Shown here: one piece after another, positions 25,835 to 38,700 of the stretch | How the letters are laid out: each line of letters begins with the position of its first letter | Position numbering within the stretch: the stretch's first letter is position 1 | Source: Neocallimastix lanati (nom. inval.) | Lineage: Eukaryota > Neocallimastigomycota > Neocallimastigomycetes > Neocallimastigales > Neocallimastigaceae | Assembly: GCA_016946835.1 (NCBI GenBank) | Contig: JACVTC010000040.1 | Span: forward strand, 867,001 to 931,000 | Direction: 5' to 3' | Length of the DNA stretch: 64,000 nucleotides | Program-made: the position numbers and the translations under genes | The notes under the pieces: model-generated | Told to the model about the DNA's origin: nothing | Database searches by the model: none | The model's input: only the letters and a program-made list of their open reading frames with translations

Positions 25835-26901
25835 TTAATAATGATCATTTATCTTAATTTTATTTTTCAATAATTATTTAATAAAACATTTTAAATAAGA
25901 TTAATAAACGTTTGAGATTTATTTAATTTTTTTTTTATATATATTTTTTTTTATTTGTTAATTGTTATTTGTTATTATAAAAAAAAAAGGTTGAAAATAT
26001 ATAAATAAAATAAAATAAGGTTATAATTATTAAATATATATATAAACATTTTGTTATTACTTTTTTTTTTTTTTTTAATTTTTTTTTTCTTTTGTTTTCT
26101 AGCTGAATAAAATTAACTGTATTTATTATTATTATTATTATTATTGTTGTTGTATGTTTATAACTCTATTTATGTTGTTATTTAAATAATAATAATTATA
26201 ATAATATATATATTATTTTATTTTTATATTTTCTTTATCTTTTTTCTTTATTTTTTTTATTTTTTTTTTTTTTTTATTTTAAATTTTCAATCTATAAATT
26301 TTTTTTTCTTTTTATTTTGTTTTCATTCTTTTTTTTTTTTTTTTTTTAGTAATAGAAAAAAAAATAAAATAAAATAAAAGCGAAGTCTTTATAGATAAAA
26401 TATATATAAATAGAAAAAAAAATATTTATAATTCAATTAATGGAGAAGAATTAATACTATATAAATATATATAAATATATATGAATAAAATATATATATT
26501 ACTTGAGAAAAATTCATAAAGTCAACAAAATATTAAAAAATTAGAATAAATCAATAAATTAAAAAATTACACCAAGAAAAAAAAAATTCAAAAATATAAA
26601 TAAATAAATAAATAAAAAAAAAAAAAAAAAAAAGAAAAAACAATAATAAATAATAATATATATACATACATTTTTTTTTTATTTATTCATAGATTTAAGA
26701 ATTATAGAATACAAGATAATATATATAAAAGGGCTTTTCTGTTTTTTTGTTTTTTAGTTTTTTTTTTTTTTTTTTCTTTCTTTCTTTCTATTTGAAATAA
26801 TTACATTCAGTTTTCATTTGTACTATAACGAAAAAATAATAGATTATTGGTAAATAATATTATATTACTAGAGACAACCGTTCTTCTAAATCAATTCAAA
26901 A

Positions 26902-29900
26902 ATGATTCTAAAGAAAATGTAACAGTTCAATTATTTTTTTTATATATATAGTTGTATATTTATATATTTATTTATTTATTATAATATTTAATATATATTT
27001 ATAGAATTAAAACTAATATTAAATATTTAATTATTTAAATTTTTTTTTTCTTTTGTATTTTTTATTTTTAATTTTTATTTATATATATATAATTAATTAA
27101 TTATATACTAAAAATATATATAATTATTATTTTTTTTTAAAAAATAAAATATTTGTATGATTTATATATATAATAATAAATAAAAATTAAAATTAAACAA
27201 AAACAAAATTAAAAATCAAAAATCAAATAAACAATTAACCATAAAATAAAACAACAAAAAAAAAAAACAAAAAAAAAAAAAAAAAAAAAAAGGAAAAGGT
27301 CTATTTTTCTTTTTTGTATAAGTAGAATTTGTATGGTATATGGCCAAGAGGATGAAATACCAACTCCAGCAAATGTAGCCGTACCAAGAGTAACAACACC
27401 AAGAGCAGGTACAACAGAATTAGTAAGTTGTACTTCTACGACATCTCCTATCCCTATTCCTAATAATTATTGTCTAGATGGTTCGGTCATTAAAATAGTG
27501 ACTGGTACCGCTACTTCCCCTTCTGCTGGTTCTACTAAATTTGGTAAAAGTGGTTTACCTTCCGGTAATTTTTTTTTTAGTATGGAAAATAAAAAGGAAG
27601 GTGCTATTATCACAGAGGGTACAGTAGATTCTACTAAGGGTGTAGGCTATTCATGTAATTCATCAGGATGCAGTCTTATAAAACCCGATGATGATAAAAC
27701 TTATATTAATTCAAAAGCTACTGGTTTAACTTGTGCATATCTAGTATGTAAAACTGGAAGTGAATGTATATGCAAAACAGCAGATGAAACCCGATGATGA
27801 TAAAACTTATATTAATTCAAAAGCTACTGGTTTAACTTGTGCATATCTAGTATGTAAAACTGGAAGTGAATGTATATGCAAAACAGCAGATGCTAAAAAA
27901 TCCTATTATGATAATACTTCAGAAAGAGTAATTAACTGTTCAAGTAATCGATGCTCTTTAACTTCTGTTGCTGGATATTATATTGATTATGGTTCAACAA
28001 ACTCATCAAGCAGTCTCACTGGTGATGCTCCAACTTTTCTTATTACATGCAAAAATAATAATTGCAAATCAAAAGAAGTAAGTAGTAGTGGTTTTTATTT
28101 AAATACTGGATTGGATAAATCCACAGCACCTATTATATACTCCAATATAGATGCTCAAAGTGGCACTTCAGTACTTACAACAATTTCACCAAAAGATACT
28201 AATGGCGTATTTCTTGATAGTGATACTATTTCAGGAGAATACTATAAAAATGTCATTGTTTGCTCTTCTACCACGAAATGTTCCTCAGTTACCATGGAAT
28301 CAGGCATGTATTTAAATGCGGACCCTACAACATCTGGTACACCAGTTATTCCGCAATTGATTCAGTGTACTTCAACAGGTTGTAAGGGATATACATTATT
28401 GGATGAATATGATACAAATATAAATTCAAAAAATTTATACTTTATTGATGGACTTACTTCAAAACTTATTCAATGTATATATATTTCTAGTTCTAATACT
28501 CCACCAGTAACATGTTCAATGTATACAAATGATACTGCTGGTAAATATTATCTTGATTATGCTTCAGAATCAACTGCAACATGTCCAGGAAAAACTGAAG
28601 TTTCAGCATCAGGAACAACACCTGCACATAATAAATATGAAAAAGGATTTTGTAGTTTAAGTATTATATCATGTAATAAGTCCCAAATTTGTACTTCTCA
28701 TATCATTTCTACGAATAGTCAATTTATAGACGGTGATTCTTTTGTAAGTTAAAAAATTTATAATATAAAGGAAAAAAAATTAAATTTTAATAATATGCTT
28801 TTATTTTTTTTTATTTTAAGAAAAAAAAATAAAATAAGTTATTATAAAGATATTTAATTTATTAAATTTTAATATTTTTTATTAATTTATCTTTTTTTTT
28901 ATTATTATTTTTTTTATTTTATTTTGTTTTGTTTTATTTTTTTATTTATCATTATTATAGGAAAATATTTTAATGTGCGCTACTTTTGGTGAAGATTTCT
29001 TCTGTACCTCTCTTAAAGCTAAGGATTTAACCTATTATTATATTAATAGTGGAAATAATGGTGAATATCCTTTATTATTTTGTGGTGTAGACGATAATAC
29101 AACGAAATGTACTGAAAAGAAAGCTTCCCTTACTGGTTATTATATGACAGATAATGGTTCCATTATTTCATCAGATTCATACAAACAAAATTATATTGGT
29201 TACCTAATTCATTGTGTTAGTGCTACTCAATGTGTATTATCTTCTGATTTGGCTAATAGTGGCTATTACGTTAATGCTGGTGTGGATAATACTAATTTAC
29301 CATTAATAAAGTATGATTCTGATGCCCCTAATATTGAAGAGGTTCCTCCCGCTGAAAAGGAATCCTATTACATCGATGCTTCCTCTCTAGAGTATTCCAC
29401 TTATTCTAATTTAATCTACTGTGAATCCATTAAAAGTTGCGCTTCCATTGATCCAAAGGATGGCTACTACTATAATGCTGATGGTGATGATGAGAATGAC
29501 CGTATTATAAGTTGTAGTAAAGTCGGTTGTGTTATCAATGATAGCGTTCAACGCTGCACGTTGGATGAGAAGGTAGTTCCTCTAAGTCCCGGTAATTATT
29601 GTTATCAAAGAGCTAACGATAGCGGAGAGGATGAACATGATATAAACTTTGTGATCAGTGAATTTGAAATCAATTCTGAAAGTATTGATCCCTCTAACCA
29701 AAATATTACCTATACCTCCAGTGGTTCCGTTTATCATTACGTGACGGTCACCTTAGGTAATTTCCCTGGCATTACTAGTTTAACGACGACTCTCTTTGAA
29801 ATTACATCCAATTCAATTACGAGAGTGGCTAATGATGGCGTCTATATCATTAATTCTAAAAATGAGAGAGTGCAATCCATTAGTGGTTCGATCGATATCG

Positions 29901-32719
29901 GTAAATCCTATTCTCTCTACACCTGCTCCCAGTCCACTAAGCTCTGTGGAAAGATTCAAAGTTGTAAAGAGGGTACTTACTTCTTTGATGAAAAGAGTGG
30001 AAAGGGTTATCAATGTAGCAGTAATGAAATTTCTCCTATTGATACCGCCGGATACTATGTGGATAGTAGCTATGTCGTTCATAAAACTTTAACCCCAGGG
30101 GTTTTACAGTGTGAAGATAACGGTAGCTGCGTCCGATACACCCCAACCAATACTTATTTCATTAACGCTGGTGTCGATAATAATACTAAAGCCTTAATTT
30201 ACTGTGCAAGTAACACCTGTGAAACTCAAGTGGCCTCTATCGGTTATTACAGAGCTGAATTTGGTCATTCCGGAGTAATTGTTTGTACCACTTCTACTAA
30301 TTGTAAGATCTCCTCCCTTCGCTATAACTTCTACCTAAATAACGGTGAGGATAAAATTACGAAATCTATTATTGTTTGCAGTAAAGGTGTCAACTGTGAA
30401 ACAAAACACGCCTACGAAGGTTACTATCTTATTCAAGAAAATAATAACCTCTTAATTAACTGTAAGATGCCTTCTTCCTGTGAAGTTGAAGAAGGATCCA
30501 CCGGTTACTACTACAACGCGGCTAACAACTACAGACCATCCGATATTGAAACCATCATTAGATGTAGCCCTTCTACCTATACCGATAGCGTTTTATGTGT
30601 CTCTGAGAAGAAGAATGAAGGTTTCTACCTCTCCGGAAAGGGCCATAACATTTTAGTGGATTGTATGGGAAGTAAGTGTAAACAGAAAGTCGTTGAAGAT
30701 GGTATCTTCCTTTCCGCCGCCTTAATTCAAACTTCGGTGAAGAATGTCCTCTCCCAAGGAAGAGATAAGTTTAGTGATGAAGAGGGAGGAGATGCCATCG
30801 TTGTTGATCATGTGGAAAGAGTTGAAGATAATGGTGAAATGCTCAGTAAGGAAAGTAATGTCATGTTGAAATTGAATGAACAACGTTTAATTGGAAGAGC
30901 TCAAAGCATTTCAAATGAACCGGCCTCCACTCTTATTATTTGTAGTGGTGGTGTTTGTAATGAACTGACCGCCGAGGAATTGAATTTAATTCCAGTTTGT
31001 ACCTACAGTAATGATATGTGCTACTTGGATAACTCAAAGAATATCAATAACTCTCAAAATAAAATTATTACCAGCGTTTTCGCGGGTGACTTCTGTACCG
31101 ATATGAATCGCTCCACTATCTATTTTGCTACCGAGACGATTGTTGAATACAATGATGTTATTTCGGGCGTTCTTTCCACTTCAAAGACCGTCACTAAAAA
31201 TTGTATCAGGGCTACCTCTCAATACAGCTCTAATCTCTTTACCGTTGGAAACAGTATTTATCGGGTAAATAATGGTTTAATCATGGAAGTCCACGACAAA
31301 GGTTACTACTTTATCAATATTGATAAGAACAAACTTGTTTATGGTCATGAAATAAAGGAATACAACAACAGTAATGTTCGCCTCTACAAGTGTGACGGCA
31401 TCAGCTGTCGTATCATGGACAAACCTACCAGTGATACCTACTACACCGATGTCACCAAGCGTATCCTTAAATATTCCGTGGAGGAAGGTAAATATTCCTT
31501 CATCAGTAAAAAGGATAATATTTGTATGTTCGCCGATAATACCTGTACTCCAAAGTACGATATCGAAGAAAATGATTTCTGTATCACTGCCGAGGGCTAT
31601 ATTGTCGTGGCCGGAGAAAAGATTAAATCGAGAGAAACCGGAAAATGCTACATGAGTACCTCGATCACTGAAAATGTTTTGGCCTACTCGTACAATTCGG
31701 TGCTTTACCTCTTAAATAGTAATGCTGCCAAGAAAGTCGTCACCAACGGTTACTACTTTGCCGAAAATAACTATTACAACAGCGCAGAATATAAATCATT
31801 TAACGCTACCTCATCTGGTATCACCCTTTTCGGTTGTATCAATAATTCTTGTCAAGTCTATGAACCTCAACCAGATATCTATTACTTTGATATGATTACC
31901 AACTATTTGATTCAAAAGAAGGATAAGACCTGGATTTCCCCTAGTAAGGTGGGCTACATTAATGTTTCCATTAATCCAGAGGAAGTTTATATCTACAGTT
32001 ACACGATGTCTAATACTAAGGAGTTACTCTTAACTAAAGTTAATAAGGATGGCTGGTATTACACCATCGATAAGAAAATGTATCAATGTACGGCTAAAAT
32101 TAAATCTTGTAAAGAAATTGATGATACCGCCTACGTCTTCACCAACAGTAATGAAATATACTATTGTGTGGTGGATAGTGAGGGTGAGCCCACCGAATGT
32201 AACAAGAGAATATGTACCGTTGATCAAATCTACTATATAAAGGACAGATACTATAAATGTACAAATGGTTCCTACATGGAATTAATTAGATCAAAACAAT
32301 GTGATCATGATGAAGTGGTGGTCATCAACTTCCCATTGATCTACACTAATTCCTTCCCCATCAAAATTTACAATACGATTTCAGACATCGCTAAAAATAA
32401 TCATCATGTTCCAACTCAGAAATTGAGTCGTAACTCCTTGGAAACCATTCAAGGTGTTTTCACGAACTGTACCTATGACGCCTATGATGAACTTGCCAAC
32501 TACGATCAAATTTGTATGCAAAACTATGTAAAGTTAAATAGTGATAATGAACCTGATATCTGTTCCGTTAAACTTCTCGGTTACACCTATTGTACCGTGG
32601 AAGATGGTGATGATCCAAATAAGTGTAATCCAAGTTCCGCGATTTCCTTCAAAAATATTTCTAAATGGCATCTTGTGAAGATTATAGCTGCAGTTCTTAT
32701 TCTTTTTATTGCCTTCTAA
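26902..32719 (+). CDS. Scaffoldin-like secreted Cys-rich GYY-repeat protein, gene 2 (frameshifted)
   Basis: Three exons: 26902-26918, 27293-28743 and 28961-32719, with GTAACA...AAAG and GTAAGT...ATAG introns. The 17-nt exon is identical to that of gene 1 and again completes a signal peptide. Domain order matches gene 1: Cys/GYY repeats, a charged segment at 30751-30902, a C-terminal module at 32289-32650 and a hydrophobic tail (AAVLILFIAF). The second half is very similar to gene 1. A 106-bp tandem duplication at 27681-27892 shifts the frame, so translation stops at 27795-27797 after about 173 codons; without the second copy the frame would run through for about 1706 aa. So this is either a recently inactivated gene or an assembly artefact. 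The absence of any other lesion in 5 kb favours very recent damage or an artefact. Confidence 0.75.
27681..27892. repeat. 106-bp exact tandem duplication inside gene 2
   Basis: 27681-27786 and 27787-27892 appear identical (both begin AAACCCGATGATGATAAAAC and end CAGCAGATG). The length is 3n+1, so the reading frame shifts. The obvious GT...AG pairs I tried across the junction do not restore the frame. Confidence 0.93.
28744..28960 (+). other. Intron 2 of gene 2
   Basis: GTAAGT...TTATAG, 217 bp, phase 0, between IDGDSF and ENILMC. Intron position is conserved in gene 3 (42184-42735), pseudogene B and relic A. Gene 1 lacks it. Confidence 0.88.
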
Positions 32720-33065
32720 ATTTTGAATTGGAACTTTTGAATTTAAATTAAATTGATTTGAATTTTTTTTTTATTTTACATTAAGATAATAGTTAAATTT
32801 AGATATATAAAAAATATTAAAAAAATCTTAAAAAAAAAAAAAAAAGAAAAAAAAAAACATATAAAAAATATATATATAAATATATATATTCAATTACACT
32901 AAGAAATTTGATTTTTAAATTTTACTTCAGAAAGAATTATACTTTTTTTTTAATTTTCTATTATTTAAAGTAATATTTAATATATTATACCAATAATAAA
33001 AAAAAAAAAAAAAAGAAAAAAAGAAAAAAAGAAAAATAATATTAGATTGTATATACATATATGAT

Positions 33066-33101
<36 letters not shown>

Positions 33102-33208
33102 TTTTATATTGTTCACTATTATACAATTAGATAATTTAATATGTTAAAAATTTAAAAAAAAAAAAAAAATTAAAATAAATTAAAATAAATTAAAATAAAT
33201 TAAAAATA

Positions 33209-33240
<32 letters not shown>

Positions 33241-33606
33241 ACACGAGCAAATGTAAATTTTAAATAGTGTGTATTTTTTTTTTTTTTATTTTTATTTTTA
33301 TTTTTTTTTTTATAATATATATTTTATATTCTCATTTATTTATTTTTTTTTATTTTTATTTTTTATATCTTATATTTTATATTTTCAATTATTTATATTT
33401 TTTATCTTTTTTTATTTTTATTATTTTTATTTTTAATAATAAAAAATTAAATTAATATAAATATTAATTAATATTTTTCTTTTTACATTAGAGCTATAAA
33501 TTCTGAATAACATTCAGAGTGAATTATAATAAAATTTGGATATATGTATGTTATAAATTAGTGTTATAATATTAAACTTTATTAAATAGTTCATACTATT
33601 CTAATT
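32720..33606. other. 3' flank of gene 2
   Basis: A/T-rich with TTACATTAAGA at 32776-32786, 57 nt after the stop, and long poly-A/T runs. Patches such as a CTTCAGAAA...ATTATA block near 32930 resemble the gene 1 flank near 8708, consistent with duplication of gene plus flank. No gene seen. Confidence 0.5.
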
Positions 33607-33705
33607 TCTCTGAATAATGAGTTGTACGTGTGAAAATATATATATGTCGTGGTACAGATGATATAACTTTCTTCTCGGTGGAAGAGATGCCAACATTATT
33701 GATTT

Positions 33706-33746
<41 letters not shown>

Positions 33747-34086
33747 AATAGGGAATGTTTTTATTTAAAATAACCAAATCATTTCTAGTGATCATTCTAA
33801 AAACGCTCATTTCTTTGATGCGATCTGCGGCTCTCTTTACAGAAATTATGCTTTTGGGCTAGTACTTTTGCTAGTACTCGACAAGGGTTGTTAGTTAATT
33901 CCAACGGTATAAATCACAAACTAACCAAGGAGCGTCAACGCTAAAAATCTGAAAATACAGTTAAGACAGGCTATAGCAAGGCAAATGCCTTAAGATAGGA
34001 GAAAGACCATAATTTTTATTTCGGATAGTCAATTCAAACCCTAATCCGGAATAAGTATTTTCGGAGGGGAGGTTTCGTTGCATAGG

Positions 34087-34118
<32 letters not shown>

Positions 34119-34200
34119 CTGAATTTATTTATACAATTTATTTTTGAATATTAACTTTTTTATTTCACATTACTACTTCAAAATGAAAAAAAAAAAATTA
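33607..34200. repeat. Dispersed repeat, copy 2
   Basis: Matches 9152-9480 and 9695-9830 in two blocks and shares the GC-rich core near 33815. Relative to copy 1 it carries a 12-bp duplication (CTAGTACT repeated at 33858-33880) and different sequence between the blocks (33945-34058), which includes GGCAAATGCC and is richer in GC than the surroundings. No conserved frame. Nature unknown. Confidence 0.7.
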
Positions 34201-34449
34201 TTATGTTCTAATTGGACAAATAATATTTATTTTTTTTTTTCATTAATTCCTTTAACTCATTTGTTTAACATTTAAAGAAGTAAAAAAAAGAAAAAAAAAA
34301 AAAAAAAAAAAAAAGGTAATAATAGTTGAAAAAGTTGAATTAAAAAAAAAAAAGTAATAAAAAATAGAATAAAAAAAAAAAAAGGATTTATTATTGATCA
34401 TTTAGGAATGTATAAAAAAAAAAATTTTTTGATAAAATATATAGAGACG

Positions 34450-36265
34450 AGTTATTTATGTTGATAAATCCAAATATAATCAATGAATTTAATAAATGAA
34501 TTAATATACGATGAGAGTGGCCAAAACGTTTGCATCACAAAAACCAAGAAGATTTTGGAAAAACTTCCATAGATGCAATGTTAGTAGTATATTATAGTAA
34601 AGAAATTGAATCAAAGAAAATATTTAATCAGTTAAAAGTTTCCAAAGACTTTAGTTCTACTAAATTAGATAATAAATTTGAAATAGACCAATATAATGTA
34701 TTCCAAGGAAAATATCACACAATATAATTAAATTTTTTCTCTTGGTATTGATAATTATAAAACCATATATAACTATATATAGATTCAATTAATAAGAAAT
34801 TAAAAATGGGCATTGAACAATTATATCCAAATTTAAAAATGTTAAATAGATATAGTGATTATATATATATGAGAATTTATTTCTTTTTTTTTTTTGGAGA
34901 AACAGGACAACAGTTTATATTTATTATAGATGAATGGGATTTATATCATTGCTGCGAATAAGTTTAAATTAGATGAACAGAAATATTATATTTCTTTTTT
35001 AAAAAGATTTAATAAAAGATCAACCCTACGTAGCTTTTGTTTATATGACAGGTGTATTACCAATTGTAAAACAAACATCGACTTCTAGTTTAAACTGTTT
35101 TGTTGAATATTCTAATGTTAAAAGATAAAAAATATTATCAATATTTTGGTTTTTCAGAAAAAGAAGTTAAGGAGCTTTGTGAAAAAAAAAAAAAAAAAGA
35201 AAAAAAATATTTAAAAAATAAAAATGATAAATCTATAAAAAATATAAATTCAGAAATAAAAAAGCCTCATAAAATATGAAGACTTAGAACGTTGGTATAA
35301 TGATTATAGAAGCTATAATGGTGAAAAAAATTTTTAATACTTGGTCAGTAATTCAAGCGTTAACCAATAATTTTAATTGACAACTATTGGTCAGAAACAG
35401 GACGTAAAGACGAATTAGAAACAATAATTAATTTTGATATAAGTGATATAAAAGAAGAAGATTTTATTGAATTAATTGCAGGAAATGAATTATCAATACA
35501 ATTAGAAAATTTCGGATTAGAAGAAATACAAAAGGAAAAACAAAAAAAAAAGAGGATAAAGAACTAAATGAAAATAAAGATAACGATGATATGAGGATAA
35601 AATTGTATTCGAAAATGGTTTTTTATGGATATTTAACTTATTATGATGGAAAAATTTCTATTCCAAATGACGAATTAAAAGAGAAATTTATAAAATTATA
35701 TAACAAAATTGAAAATAAAAGTTTTTTTTAAAGAATGAATTGATAATTCTAAAGAAATATTGCAAATAACATTGAAAAAAAGAATACCAAAAAATTATGT
35801 AAAAAGTTAGAAAAAGTTCATATGGATAGAATTAAACCAGGAGATAAAGGGTAATTTAAAGCGCATTATAGATAATGCATATTTTTATGCTCGTAAAAAC
35901 AATGAGTTTAATGAAGAGGAGCTAAAAGGAAAAAGGAATAGTTGATTATATTCTTTATCCTCATAATAAAGAAGAAACAGTAATTATAATAGAAGTAAAA
36001 GTGAATGAATTAGCACAATCAGCAATTGACCAAATGCATCAAAGGAAATATTATTATGGTTTAGAAAAACAAGGATATAAAGGAAAGGTATTATTAGTAG
36101 GAATAAATTTAAGATGAGAAAACAAAAAATATTCTAGTATAATAGAAGAATATAAATGTAACAATATTGAAAAAGATATCCCATCAACAAATAAAAATAA
36201 AAGAAAATATGAAAAGAAGAGTAATGAATCTTCATCTAAACATAAATATAATTTAAGAAGTAAAA
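34450..36265 (+). pseudogene. Decayed AAA-ATPase-like / PD-(D/E)XK nuclease family gene (DUF1703 type)
   Basis: Frame-shifted pieces follow the family order. YVDKS (34457) is followed by a Walker A-like stretch around 34545 (DFGKTS), then SKEIESKKIFNQLKVSKD (34600-34655), a Walker B-like FIIDEWD (34925), and a C-terminal PD-(D/E)XK core with GIVD (35935), IIIEVKVNELAQSAIDQMHQ (35983-36042) and YYYGLEKQGYKGKVLLVGI (36049-36105). At least eight frameshifts or stops break it, and poly-A insertions are visible. The family is common in Bacteroidetes and Clostridia and is strongly expanded in gut fungi; its biological role is not established. It is not related to the scaffoldin genes on either side. 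Confidence 0.75.
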
Positions 36266-36529
36266 ATACCGAAAAAATTAATTCTATTGTTATATTAATA
36301 TTTTTATATATGTATAAATTTTAATTATATATTAATTATTGTTATTTTATATGTCTTAAAGTATTTCTTATCAATTAATTATATTATGCATATGAATAAA
36401 AAAAAATGTAATTTAAATAATTAAATTATTGTAATTAAAATTAAGGACGTTGAAAGTAAAAAAAAATCACAATGTACATTTTAATGAATATATAATAATT
36501 TCCAATAATGAAAAGAAAATGCTATTTTG

Positions 36530-36830
36530 AAATATAAAAAAGTGTACTAGAAGAAGTTTCTTCTATATCTAGTGTTATTTTATGATTATAAGCTATATCT
36601 TTTATTTTATTTTTTTTTTTTTAATATTTCAGCTGCTGTTATATTTCTATTTATAAATTCATTAATGTATTTTCTGTAGTTTTTTTAAATATTTTTTATA
36701 TTCATTAATTTAACGAAGATTGAATTGGCCATTTTTATAATAATAGCAATCTATTTTAGAACAAATATTTTTATTGTCATTTTTCTTATATTCCTGAAAA
36801 TAATTTTTGTTCCTTTATTATTTTTTTTTT
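36530..36830 (-). pseudogene. Unidentified decayed protein-coding fragment
   Basis: Read on the minus strand, several frames give non-random protein: NICSKIDCYYYKNGQFNLR, then INEYKKYLKKLQKIH, then NEFINRNITAAEILK and DIAYNHKITLDIEETSSSTL. The pieces are in order and separated by frameshifts and stops. I do not recognise the family. The composition (Asp, Glu, Cys, His, Gly, Thr present) differs from random A/T translation. Confidence 0.45.
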
Positions 36831-37028
36831 GTTTATCTTATTATAAAGAACTTTGATAAATGATCATTATTTTATTATTATTATTATTATTATAATTATT
36901 GTTATTGTTATTATTATTATTTTATTAATACAAACTTTGAAATTTAATTAATGCAAATATATTTTAAAAATATCAAAAAAATATATGAATAATTAAAAAA
37001 TAAAAAAAATAAAAAAAAAAAAAATAAG

Positions 37029-37204
37029 TATATTTTTTATTTAACAAATGATTATATATTTTATTTAAAAAATGATTATATATTTTATTTAAAAAATGAT
37101 TATATATTTTATTTAAAAAATGATTATATATTTTATTTAAAAAATGATTATATATTTTATTTAAAAAATGATTATATATTTTATTTAAAAAATGATTATA
37201 TAAT
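37029..37204. repeat. 24-bp tandem repeat, about seven copies
   Basis: Unit TGATTATATATTTTATTTAA plus four A, repeated head to tail with the first copy slightly diverged. No spacer/repeat structure and no neighbouring cas-like genes, so it is an ordinary minisatellite. Confidence 0.93.
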
Positions 37205-37836
37205 TATACTTTTTGTATTATAATATTTAGAAATATTATAATAATATATCCAAATATTCATTTTCTTTTTTTGTAAATTTTTTTTTTTAATTTTTATATT
37301 AATTCATTATAAAATAATTTCTACATTATAAAAAAGTATTTTATTATTATTAATCATAAAAATAAAAAGGAACAAAAAGAATTTATTTTAAATTAACCCA
37401 AATTTAAATTTTAAAATTGTTATTAAATATTATATTTTAATTTACAGTATAGATAAAAGAAATATAATAAAATAATAATTAATATATAAATAATTTAGTA
37501 TTAAAGGATTGTTGTTTGACTTTGGGATATATTCAATGTTTTATTAATAATAAAATTATTATTTTAAATTATAATTAAGAATTAGTGTACATAATAATAT
37601 AACAATTTAACCAGACAATGTAATATTACTTTTTTTATTAAATTTAATTGATGATTTCTTATGTTTATATTTGAATTTTATATGTAGTACAAATGCTTAT
37701 ATATTATTCGATTTATATATATTATACATAAATATATAATAGAAAACAATTGTTTTCATAATTATTATTAATAATAAATATTACATATATCAATAGATTG
37801 ATAAATATACAATAAGATTGTATATAATAATATACA

Positions 37837-38362
37837 ATGAACAACAAAATACTTTTAACAATATTTATCATCATTTTTTATATTCATTTCATTAATGGCA
37901 AAGATTCGATATATAATGATATGACATGTAATGGCATCCCCAGATATCTTACCAAAGACGAAGTATTAAAGACAAAGAATGTATGTGTTCTTTATAGCCT
38001 TTTATTGTAAAGACAATTTATACACTAAGACGGATAATAGCTACATGGAGAATTTTGTTGAATTCCCAGATGAAAATGGAAGAACGAAAAAGTATATTTC
38101 TGATACACGTCCGAGTGATGAATTCGAATCTGGAAGATGTATAACAACTAGATTTGTAATCTGTACCTCCAATTCAGAATGTTTGTCTGATAAATGCTTT
38201 AACAGTTTCTGTGTTTTTAATGATGAAAATTCAATTGTACATTGTAACAGTATATACAGAGGAGGTAGAAGATCATATATGTATTGCGATAAATGGGGGA
38301 AACATTCTCAAAACGATGACCATTGTTCTTCTAAAAAATGCTTTGAAGATCATCAAAGCTAA
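37837..38362 (+). pseudogene. Small secreted Cys-rich protein gene, frameshifted
   Basis: The ATG at 37837 opens a frame with a good signal peptide (NKILLTIFIIIFYIHFING) and the sequence CNGIPRYLTKDEVLKTKN, ending at a TAA at 38008. The rest of the protein continues in the next frame from about 38000: CKDNLYTKTDNSY, FPDENGRTKKYISDTRP, then a Cys-rich tail (C-x5-C-x4-C-x3-C pattern at 38160-38205 and CSSKKC near 38330). The stop is at 38360-38362. A single indel near 37997-38003 would explain the break. No intron with usable borders fits. About 175 aa if joined. Function unknown; small extracellular Cys-rich proteins are frequent in these fungi. Confidence 0.55.
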
Positions 38363-38700
38363 GTTATCTATTGTATTTAATATATGCACGATAATATATC
38401 AAGCCACCCATATATGATTCTGAGTTTATTTTAAACACTTTATTTTTAATATTACTTTTATTTCACTAAACTATTAAATTATTATATCCAAATTAAATGA
38501 ATAATATTATTAATTTGGTGTTAAACGATATGTATGTACTTAAAAAAAATCTACAACGTATGTCTCGCAATAATTGAGACAATTTAACATATATACAAGT
38601 CCACATTCGAAATTTACTGCGCATTATTATATTTAAGTGTAAACTGATTTTCATTTCGTTTATAAAACAAAACTTAAAATATATAATATTATATTTAACA

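Larger units (their letters stand above)
22681..26901. other. A/T-rich spacer between pseudogene B and gene 2
   Basis: Non-coding A/T-rich sequence with long poly-A tracts, AAT arrays and an 11-bp tandem repeat, the last two listed separately. Open frames here (24991, 25576) are simple-repeat artefacts. The final 50 bp lead into the gene 2 ATG and share TTCAAAATGATTCTA with pseudogene B, probably conserved 5' leader sequence. Confidence 0.65.

Noticed and set aside
27744-27850. A new intron formed by the 106-bp duplication in gene 2 (GTATGT in copy 1, CTAG in copy 2)
   Set aside because: Splicing would remove 107 bp and leave the frame shifted; other AG positions tried also fail to restore it.
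33900-34060. Self-splicing intron or ribozyme core (GGCAAATGCC, CTTAAGATAGG)
   Set aside because: Only short partial similarity to group I core strings; the paired P, Q, R, S elements and catalytic junctions cannot be identified.
37029-37204. Regular 24-bp repeats as a CRISPR-like array
   Set aside because: Units abut without unique spacers, the DNA is eukaryotic and no cas genes are present; the same holds for 2865-3450.
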